From an uncultured Lachnospiraceae bacterium (GTDB taxonomy: Bacteria > Bacillota_A > Clostridia > Lachnospirales > Lachnospiraceae): a stretch of 21,316 nucleotides of DNA. Location of the stretch: contig CACXGS010000161.1 of NCBI GenBank assembly GCA_902767195.1, positions 1-21,316 of the forward strand, in the 5' to 3' direction. Each line of letters starts with the position of its first letter. Position 1 is the stretch's first letter. Under the pieces are notes generated by a model. The model was given only the letters and a program-made list of their open reading frames with translations. It was not told the DNA's origin and searched no databases. Both the position numbers and the translations under genes were made by a program. This document shows positions 16,584 through 21,316 of the stretch, piece after piece.

Positions 16584-16612
16584 TTGTAAACTATGTCTTT
16601 TTGTCATATAAT
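16584..16612 (+). promoter_or_regulatory. Promoter of the LysR-type gene
   Basis: TTGTAA (16584-16589) and TATAAT (16607-16612) are spaced by 17 bp, giving a start near 16619 and a 27-nt leader. A second overlapping possibility is TTGTCA (16601-16606) with TATAAT (16623-16628), 16 bp apart, but that start would fall inside the ribosome binding site. The -35 elements of this gene and putP are back to back, 22 bp apart. Confidence 0.65.
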
Positions 16613-16645
16613 CATTACAGAGTATAATACAGAAAGGAAAGAACT

Positions 16646-17560
16646 ATGACACCGAACAAATACAATGTCTTCCTGGAAGTAGCCCGGAAGCAGAACATTT
16701 CAAAGGCAGCCGATGCCCTGGGCTACACCCAGTCCGGAGTCAGCCACACCATAAAAAGAATGGAAAAAGACCTGGGCCTGGCCCTCTTCGACCGCAACCG
16801 GAACGGCGCATTTCTGACCACTGCAGGAAAAGAACTTCTCCCGTACATTTCCCAGATGGTCCAGTGCCGGGAGAACCTTACCCAGGCTATCGAATCCCTT
16901 CACAACCTTCATCAGGGCTCCCTGACAATCGGAACCTATTCCTCCATTGCAAGGCAATGGCTTCCTCACATCATTCAAAGATTTCAGAAAGATTATCCTG
17001 AAGTCCGTATTAATTTTAAAGAAGGGGGAAATGAAGATATCATCCACTGGATCTCCCACGGTGAGCTGGATCTCGGCTTTCTCAGTGCCTGCTTTGATGA
17101 GAATCTGGAATGGATTCCTCTTAAAGAGGATCCTCTGATGGCCGTCCTTCCCGAGGATTATTCCCCGGATTATTCTTCTGATGATTCTTCTGATGATTCT
17201 TCAAAAGAAAAAAAGGTCTTTCCGCTGAAAGAGTTCAACGGAAAAACCTTTATCATATCAACATTGGGTACTGACGTGGATGTTCATGATACCCTGGAAA
17301 AGAACCATATCAAACCGGATATCCGTTATTCGGCAAACGATGATTTTACGATCGTCTCCATGGTTGCCTGTCATCTTGGACTAAGCATTCTTCCCGGCCT
17401 GGTTCTTAAAAGTTATGAGGCGCCGGTGCTGACTCTGCCTCTGGAGCCTTATGCCACCAGAGAGCTCGGTATTGCTCTTCCCTCTAAGAGCATGGCATCA
17501 CCGGCTACTTTGAAATTCATCGAATATACAAAGGAATATATACAATCAGCTCCTATTTGA
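16646..17560 (+). CDS. LysR family transcriptional regulator
   Basis: This is a 304-residue LysR-type regulator. The N-terminal winged helix (1-60) contains QNISKAADALGYTQSGVSHTI, followed by the linker helix and a periplasmic-binding-protein-like effector domain (about 90-300). The effector domain carries an unusual acidic insert near residues 171-186 made of DYS/DDSS repeats, encoded by four imperfect 12-bp units at 17156-17203. A GAAAGGAAAG ribosome binding site precedes the ATG. It diverges from putP, so regulation of putP is likely by the normal LysR arrangement. The effector is unknown. The stop overlaps the end of the convergent SH3 gene by 8 bp. Confidence 0.93.
   Translation: MTPNKYNVFLEVARKQNISKAADALGYTQSGVSHTIKRMEKDLGLALFDRNRNGAFLTTAGKELLPYISQMVQCRENLTQAIESLHNLHQGSLTIGTYSSIARQWLPHIIQRFQKDYPEVRINFKEGGNEDIIHWISHGELDLGFLSACFDENLEWIPLKEDPLMAVLPEDYSPDYSSDDSSDDSSKEKKVFPLKEFNGKTFIISTLGTDVDVHDTLEKNHIKPDIRYSANDDFTIVSMVACHLGLSILPGLVLKSYEAPVLTLPLEPYATRELGIALPSKSMASPATLKFIEYTKEYIQSAPI
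17156..17203 (+). repeat. Four imperfect 12-bp tandem repeats inside the LysR gene
   Basis: Units of 12 bp start at 17156, 17168, 17180 and 17192, the last two differing by one base (GATGATTCTTCT / GATGATTCTTCA). They encode DYSP, DYSS, DDSS and DDSS. Because the unit is a multiple of three, gain or loss of copies would lengthen or shorten the acidic loop without a frameshift. Confidence 0.7.
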
Positions 17561-18263
17561 TATCCGCGTAGAGAGAGGAAACCCATCCCTTCTTTCCCTT
17601 GTAGGAAACCTTGTACCAGTCGATTCCTCTTGAGTCTTCCTCGGTATCTTTGAGGTAGGTCAGATAAGTCCCCTTCTTTGCTACACCGAGGCTGGCAGAG
17701 TTCTTATTGTAACTCTTACGAACATATTCATCGCCCAGCATATATACCTTCTTTCCACCGGCGGAGCTCTCAAGGTATGAATATTTGGAGGAAACCCAGA
17801 GCTTCTTTCCGTTGTAAGATACCTTGTACCACTTCACACCCCGATTGTCAAAAGCTGATTTGTTCTTGTAAGTCAGCCGGGATCCCTTTCCAACAGCACG
17901 ATACTCGGCATACTTTGTACCGGGACCTTTTCGAAGCCAGACGTTTCCGGTTGTGATCACTTTAGTCTTGCTGGATGTCTTCTCTTTCTTGGTCAGGTTC
18001 GCATATTTGGTAGATACCCAGCGGGATTTTCCTTCATAAGTAACATTGAACCATCTTCCGCCGTTATCATCCAGCTTGCTTCTGTTTCTGTAGGTCAGCA
18101 TATCCCCTTTGTAAACAGAACCCACTACACGATATTCTGTTCCCGGACCGGTACGTACCCTCACACCGTTTCCGATAATATAGACTTTTCTGGCTGCCTG
18201 TGTCGGGATTGCCAAACATACAAATAAAGCGGCCATAAACATAGTGATAAGAATTTTTTTCAT
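17553..18263 (-). CDS. Secreted protein with three SH3-type domains
   Basis: This is a 236-residue protein. It starts with a Sec signal peptide (MKKILITMFMAALFVCLAIP, cleavage likely after TQA), then three bacterial SH3-like domains of about 65 residues each. Each contains a VRxGPGT-like or VRKS start and ends WVSxxYxxL/I (for example RWFNVTYEGKSRWVSTKYAN). SH3b domains usually bind peptidoglycan or wall peptides. No hydrolase domain is attached. The start at 18263 is preferred over an upstream in-frame ATG at 18284, because AAGGAG lies between them, 9 nt before 18263, and the signal peptide then begins at the N-terminus. A good promoter is at 18331-18359. A wall-targeting or wall-sensing role is inferred. 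Confidence 0.88.
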   Translation of the reverse strand: MKKILITMFMAALFVCLAIPTQAARKVYIIGNGVRVRTGPGTEYRVVGSVYKGDMLTYRNRSKLDDNGGRWFNVTYEGKSRWVSTKYANLTKKEKTSSKTKVITTGNVWLRKGPGTKYAEYRAVGKGSRLTYKNKSAFDNRGVKWYKVSYNGKKLWVSSKYSYLESSAGGKKVYMLGDEYVRKSYNKNSASLGVAKKGTYLTYLKDTEEDSRGIDWYKVSYKGKKGWVSSLYADIK

Positions 18264-18330
18264 AGTGTCTCTCTCCTTTCTCATACAATAAGAATTCGTT
18301 TTAAGAATTCCATGATGGTATATATTGTAT

Positions 18331-18359
18331 ATTATAACCTTTTACAGATGCTTTTGCAA
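18331..18359 (-). promoter_or_regulatory. Promoter of the SH3-domain protein gene
   Basis: On the minus strand TTGCAA (18354-18359) is followed after 17 bp by TATAAT (18331-18336). Transcription would start near 18324, giving about 60 nt of leader. That leader holds two direct copies of AAGAATTC in plus orientation (18290-18297, 18303-18310). Confidence 0.75.
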
Positions 18360-18372
18360 TTCATCGCAGGGA

Positions 18373-18401
18373 TTGAAGGATGACACCGGATATGATATAC
18401 T
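18373..18401 (+). promoter_or_regulatory. Promoter of the 53-residue acidic protein gene
   Basis: TTGAAG (18373-18378) and TATACT (18396-18401) are 17 bp apart. The expected start near 18408 leaves a leader of only about 17 nt that begins at the ribosome binding site. An 8-bp inverted repeat (ATGACACC 18380-18387 / GGTGTCAT 18419-18426) brackets the -10 element and the ribosome binding site. Confidence 0.55.
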
Positions 18402-18424
18402 TTTTTCAAAAGGAGGATGGTGTC

Positions 18425-18586
18425 ATGAAAGTCAATTTAGAAGAAATACGAAAAAATTACATGGACAACCCGCCGAAGGGTATGACTGCCGATGATATAC
18501 GCAAAATGTGCGACGAAGACCTTCTGGAACTATATTCTTTCTTTAATGACGATGAGCTGGTTGTCGATTACGGTGAGGAAAAATAA
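18425..18586 (+). CDS. Small acidic hypothetical protein (53 aa)
   Basis: The protein has 53 residues, begins MKVNLEEIRKNYMDNPPKGM and ends in an acidic stretch (DDELVVDYGEEK). It has no signal peptide, membrane segment or cysteine pair, only one Cys. AAAGGAGG at 18409-18416 supports ATG 18425; an in-frame ATG at 18380 would lie upstream of the expected transcript start and is rejected. It has its own promoter and ends 11 bp before a strong shared terminator. I do not recognise the family. The good signals and clean boundaries argue that it is a real gene. Its role is unknown. Confidence 0.75.
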   Translation: MKVNLEEIRKNYMDNPPKGMTADDIRKMCDEDLLELYSFFNDDELVVDYGEEK

Positions 18587-18597
18587 TTACATGAATG

Positions 18598-18633
18598 AAA
18601 AGAATCCCGGGCCTCTCGGCCCGGGATTCTTTT
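18598..18633. terminator. Bidirectional intrinsic terminator
   Basis: A perfect 16-bp stem (18598-18613 / 18618-18633) surrounds a TCTC loop. The core GAATCCCGGGCC is flanked by AAAA on the left and TTTT on the right, so it has a T-run on both strands. It lies between the small acidic gene (stop 18586) and cysK (stop 18658), which converge, and should end both transcripts. Confidence 0.92.
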
Positions 18634-18657
18634 CCGGTATTACTGGTCCGGTACTGT

Positions 18658-19590
18658 TTATTCGGTAAAGAGTGCCGTAGAATAATAACGGTCTCCGCTG
18701 TCCGGCAGCAGAGCCACGATTACCTTGCCCTTATTCTCCGGCTTCTTCGCATATTCGATGGCTGCAGTAAGGGATGCACCCGAGGAAATACCCACAGAGA
18801 TTCCTTCTTTCTTAGCCAGAAGTTTGGAGGTCTCGAAGGCTTCCTGGCCGCTTGCTTTATACACCTCATCATATATTGCTGTATTCAGAACATCCGGCAC
18901 AAATCCTGCACCGATTCCCTGGATCTTGTGGGCTCCGGCTTTGCCTTCTGAAAGGACAGGAGAATCCTCCGGCTCCAGAGCTACAATCCTGACATCCGGA
19001 TTCTGTTCTTTTAAGTACTCCCCGACTCCTGTCAATGTTCCGCCGGTTCCCACGCCTGCGATAAAGATATCGACCTTGCCGTCAGTATCTCTCCAGATCT
19101 CCGGGCCGGTGGTTGCTTTGTGGATGGCCGGGTTTGCCGGATTCACAAACTGCCCCGGAATAAAGCTGTCCGGAATCTCCTCTGCAAGCTCCTCTGCCTT
19201 GGCGATAGCCCCTTTCATTCCCTTGGCGCCCTCTGTCAGAACCAGCTCTGCGCCGTAAGCTTTCAGGATATTTCTCCTCTCCACGCTCATGGTCTCAGGC
19301 ATTGTCAGGATGATGCGGTAACCTTTTGCCGCAGCAATGGAAGCAAGACCAATTCCCGTATTTCCGGATGTGGGCTCGATAATAACGGAACCTTCTTTCA
19401 GAAGTCCTCTTTCTTCCGCATCCTCAATCATCGCTTTGGCAATACGGTCCTTCACACTCCCGGCCGGGTTAAAATATTCCAGCTTGACCAGGACGGTTGC
19501 TTCCAGCCCCAGCTCTTTTTCGATATTTGTCACCTCCACAAGAGGCGTATTCCCGATCAGCCCTAATGTTCCCTTGTAAATGTTAGCCAT
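18658..19590 (-). CDS. cysK: Cysteine synthase A (O-acetylserine sulfhydrylase)
   Basis: This 310-residue, PLP-dependent CysK makes L-cysteine from O-acetylserine and sulfide in the cytosol. The PLP lysine is Lys47 in NPAGSVKDR. The substrate/PLP-phosphate loops are PTSGNTGIG (73-81) and [10 protein letters not shown], and SSGAS near the C-terminus is also present. The length and the [13 protein letters not shown] segment fit CysK rather than CysM. The start at 19590 has AGGAAGG upstream. It follows metY by 38 bp with no terminator, so it is the second gene of a sulfur-assimilation operon under the leader at 21031-21279. A 16-bp hairpin terminator follows. Confidence 0.95.
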   Translation of the reverse strand: MANIYKGTLGLIGNTPLVEVTNIEKELGLEATVLVKLEYFNPAGSVKDRIAKAMIEDAEERGLLKEGSVIIEPTSGNTGIGLASIAAAKGYRIILTMPETMSVERRNILKAYGAELVLTEGAKGMKGAIAKAEELAEEIPDSFIPGQFVNPANPAIHKATTGPEIWRDTDGKVDIFIAGVGTGGTLTGVGEYLKEQNPDVRIVALEPEDSPVLSEGKAGAHKIQGIGAGFVPDVLNTAIYDEVYKASGQEAFETSKLLAKKEGISVGISSGASLTAAIEYAKKPENKGKVIVALLPDSGDRYYSTALFTE

Positions 19591-19628
19591 AAGATTGTAC
19601 CTTCCTTTCTGATATCAACTATACTATA

Positions 19629-20909
19629 TTATAATGCCGCGAATCCATTTTCAAGATCGTGGATAATATCATCAATATGCTCCGTTCCGATGGAAAGGCG
19701 AATAGTATTCTGCTTAATGCCCTGATCAAGCAGCTCTTCCTCGGAGAGCTGGGAGTGGGTGGTGGATGCCGGATGGATTACCAGGCTCTTCACATCAGCC
19801 ACATTGGCAAGCAGAGAGAAAATCTGCAGATTATCGATGAACTTCCAGGCCTCCTCCCGGCCACCTTTGATCTCAAAGGTGAAGATGGATGCTCCACCTT
19901 CCGGGAAATATCTCTCATACAGATCATGATCCGGATGATCCTTCAGAGATGGATGGTTCACTTTCTCAACCAGCGGATGCCCTTCTAAGTATTCTACCAC
20001 CTTTTTCGTGTTTTCGGCATGTCTTTCTAATCGAAGGGAAAGAGTTTCCACTCCCTGCAGCAGAAGAAAAGCGTTAAATGGAGAAATGGCTGCTCCGGTA
20101 TCCCTGAGAAGGATAGCCCGGATATAGGTCACGAAGGCTGCAGGGCCAACTGCATCATAGAAGGATACGCCATGGTAACTGGGGTTAGGTTCTGCGATAT
20201 TGGGGTATTTTCCGCTTTCCTTCCAGTTGAACTTTCCGGATTCCACAATAATGCCGCCAAGTGTTGTACCATGTCCGCCGATAAACTTGGTGGCAGAATG
20301 AACAACAATATCAGCGCCGTGCTCAATAGGACGGATTAGATAAGGTGTACCAAAAGTATTATCCACAACGACAGGGAGACCATATTTATGTGCGATTTCA
20401 GCAATGGCATCGATATCCGGGATATCGCTGTTGGGATTGCCCAGAGTCTCCAGATATACTGCTCTTGTATTATCTTTGATCGCTCCTTCCAGCTCTTCAA
20501 GATTATGGGCATCCACAAAGGTCGTCTCGATACCGTACTGTGGAAGGGTGTGGGAAAGCAGGTTAAAGCTGCCCCCGTAAATGGTTTTCTGGGCCACGAT
20601 GTGTCCGCCGTTGGCGGCCAGGGCCTGAATCGTATATGTGATGGCTGCTGCTCCGGAGGCCACAGCAAGTGCCGCGCTTCCTCCCTCAAGAGCTGCAAGA
20701 CGTTTCTCCAGAACCTCCTGGGTAGAATTGGTCAGTCTGCCGTAAATATTGCCAGGATCAGCAAGGCCAAACCGGTCGGCTGCATGCTGACTGTTGTGGA
20801 AAACATAGGAAGTGGTCTGGTAAATAGGAACTGCCCTGGAATCTGTAGCCGGGTCTGCCTGTTCCTGTCCAACATGTAACTGTAAGGTCTCAAATCTGTA
20901 ATTACTCAT
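19629..20909 (-). CDS. metY: O-acetylhomoserine sulfhydrylase (MetY-type)
   Basis: This 426-residue member of the Cys/Met metabolism PLP enzyme family belongs to the O-acetylhomoserine aminocarboxypropyltransferase/cysteine synthase branch. It joins sulfide to O-acetylhomoserine to give homocysteine; some homologues also use O-acetylserine. The Schiff-base lysine is Lys208 in [33 protein letters not shown] (53-72) and [12 protein letters not shown] are other family signatures, and the MetY-type insertion makes it longer than cystathionine gamma-synthases (about 380-400). AGGAG lies 9-10 nt before the ATG at 20909. It is the first enzyme gene of the metY-cysK operon. Confidence 0.94.
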   Translation of the reverse strand: MSNYRFETLQLHVGQEQADPATDSRAVPIYQTTSYVFHNSQHAADRFGLADPGNIYGRLTNSTQEVLEKRLAALEGGSAALAVASGAAAITYTIQALAANGGHIVAQKTIYGGSFNLLSHTLPQYGIETTFVDAHNLEELEGAIKDNTRAVYLETLGNPNSDIPDIDAIAEIAHKYGLPVVVDNTFGTPYLIRPIEHGADIVVHSATKFIGGHGTTLGGIIVESGKFNWKESGKYPNIAEPNPSYHGVSFYDAVGPAAFVTYIRAILLRDTGAAISPFNAFLLLQGVETLSLRLERHAENTKKVVEYLEGHPLVEKVNHPSLKDHPDHDLYERYFPEGGASIFTFEIKGGREEAWKFIDNLQIFSLLANVADVKSLVIHPASTTHSQLSEEELLDQGIKQNTIRLSIGTEHIDDIIHDLENGFAAL

Positions 20910-21030
20910 ATCTCAACTCTCCTATTCTTAAATATCAACTCTATAATAATCGAATTACTCTCCACTCCTTTTTTGTTACTCTCTGATCCAGGGCCCTCAC
21001 ATGAATGAACTTGTCTTCCCGACAACACAG
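20910..21030 (-). other. Untranslated leader between attenuator and metY
   Basis: These 121 bp follow the attenuator terminator and precede metY. They hold a small hairpin (TTGTC 21011-21015 / GACAA 21021-21025 in plus reading), one member of an 8-bp inverted repeat (CATGAATG 21000-21007 with CATTCATG 21071-21078) that encloses the terminator, and the metY ribosome binding site. A second purine-rich AAGGAG sequence near 20966-20972 has no start codon after it. No S-box or T-box features are seen. Confidence 0.5.
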
Positions 21031-21064
21031 AAAAAGCCCGGGAACATTATTCAGGCTCCCGGGC
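21031..21064 (-). terminator. Attenuator terminator upstream of metY
   Basis: On the minus strand GCCCGGGA (21057-21064, reverse complement) pairs with TCCCGGGC (21036-21043) around a 13-nt loop and is followed directly by five T residues (21031-21035). It sits inside the metY leader, about 180 nt after the expected transcription start and 120 nt before metY. It would therefore stop transcription before the operon unless prevented. Confidence 0.85.
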
Positions 21065-21092
21065 AAATGGCATTCATGCAATCTCAACAAAT

Positions 21093-21218
21093 CTATCTTT
21101 GTATCACATGGAGGCGGACAGGTGGACATCCGAACGCCCCAGTCATTAAACATGCCCGGGAGTTAAGCATTCGACAACACATGACTTCTCTCTGTCTCCA
21201 TGTTTCTCTACTTAACAT
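21093..21218 (-). CDS. 41-residue leader peptide with tandem Cys codons
   Basis: This short ORF has ATG 21218 and stop TAG 21093-21095. It is preceded by AGGAGG (21227-21232) at the ideal 8-nt spacing and lies about 26 nt into the predicted metY-cysK transcript. The peptide begins MLSRETWRQREVMCCRMLN. Cys codons occur at positions 14, 15, 23 and 31, four in 41, with a TGT-TGT pair. Immediately after the pair, CTCCCGGGCA (reverse complement of 21153-21162) is exactly complementary to the 5' arm of the downstream terminator (21056-21065). The layout is that of a leader peptide in transcription attenuation sensing Cys-tRNA. Translation is inferred, not shown. Confidence 0.75.
   Translation of the reverse strand: MLSRETWRQREVMCCRMLNSRACLMTGAFGCPPVRLHVIQR
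21153..21162 (-). promoter_or_regulatory. Putative antiterminator segment
   Basis: The minus-strand sequence CTCCCGGGCA begins 11 nt after the tandem Cys codons of the leader ORF and can pair over all 10 bases with TGCCCGGGAG, the 5' arm of the terminator (21056-21065). Such pairing would block the terminator stem. A ribosome stalled on Cys codon 14 or 15 would leave most of this segment uncovered, whereas a moving ribosome would open it. Confidence 0.55.
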
Positions 21219-21250
21219 CTGATGTTCCTCCTTTCCTTCTGGTTGCATTT

Positions 21251-21279
21251 ATAATAACAGCATTCGCCTACTATGTCAA
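21251..21279 (-). promoter_or_regulatory. Near-consensus promoter of the metY-cysK operon
   Basis: On the minus strand a perfect TTGACA (21274-21279) is followed after 17 bp by TATTAT (21251-21256). The expected start is near 21244, giving a leader of about 335 nt before metY. A promoter this strong fits control after initiation, by attenuation, rather than by an activator. Confidence 0.85.
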
Positions 21280-21316
21280 TAGGTTATAATGAAAATCTTT
21301 CATTCTTCTTTCTCTG

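Noticed and set aside
18264..18284. Upstream ATG at 18284 as start of the SH3 protein
   Set aside because: It would put charged residues before the signal peptide, and the AAGGAG site lies downstream of it, correctly spaced for 18263.
21031..21244. SAM (S-box) riboswitch or Cys/Met T-box in the metY leader
   Set aside because: I find neither the S-box core segments nor the T-box AGGGTGG-type sequence. The helices present are accounted for by the leader ORF and terminator pairing.

Overview
The window reads as a chromosomal segment of a Gram-positive anaerobe of the Clostridia, most likely Lachnospiraceae. This is inferred from strong AGGAGG-type ribosome binding sites, sigma-A promoters, moderate GC, and the gene types present (NCS2 purine permease, NptA/PhoU transporter, MocR regulator, SH3-domain secreted protein, metY-cysK). 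I see no tRNA, rRNA, CRISPR array, insertion sequence or phage gene. Nearly all the DNA is coding.

Layout. (1) 1-1391, minus strand: a HAD phosphatase followed by a DJ-1/PfpI-type protein cut by the window edge. (2) 1499-2269, plus strand: a papain/C39-like cysteine peptidase homologue, tail to tail with the next cluster. (3) 2266-6731, minus: a tightly coupled run of MocR regulator, GtrA membrane protein, TPR-AAA+ ATPase and membrane-anchored transglutaminase-like protein, with overlapping or near-touching ends. (4) 6863-12101, minus: an NCS2 nucleobase permease with its own promoter and terminator, preceded by a probable dapA / aldose-epimerase-like / Na-Pi cotransporter operon. (5) 12222-14726, plus: an 834-residue membrane protein combining two zinc ribbons with a TPM-like domain and a Gly/Ser tail, followed by a 206-bp gap full of hairpins. 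(6) 14933-17560: putP (minus) divergent from a LysR-type regulator (plus). (7) 17553-18586: a secreted triple-SH3 protein (minus) divergent from a 53-residue acidic protein (plus). (8) 18598-21279: the sulfur operon metY-cysK (minus), with a long leader.

The most interesting element is the metY-cysK leader. A near-consensus promoter is followed by a 41-codon leader ORF with a good ribosome binding site and tandem Cys codons. Just after those codons lies a 10-nt segment exactly complementary to the 5' arm of an intrinsic terminator located before metY. Together this has the layout of a cysteine-responsive, ribosome-mediated transcription attenuator. Other items worth attention are the MocR/GtrA/TPR-AAA+/transglutaminase cluster, the zinc ribbon-TPM fusion, the structured 3' region after it, and several paired inverted repeats near promoters.
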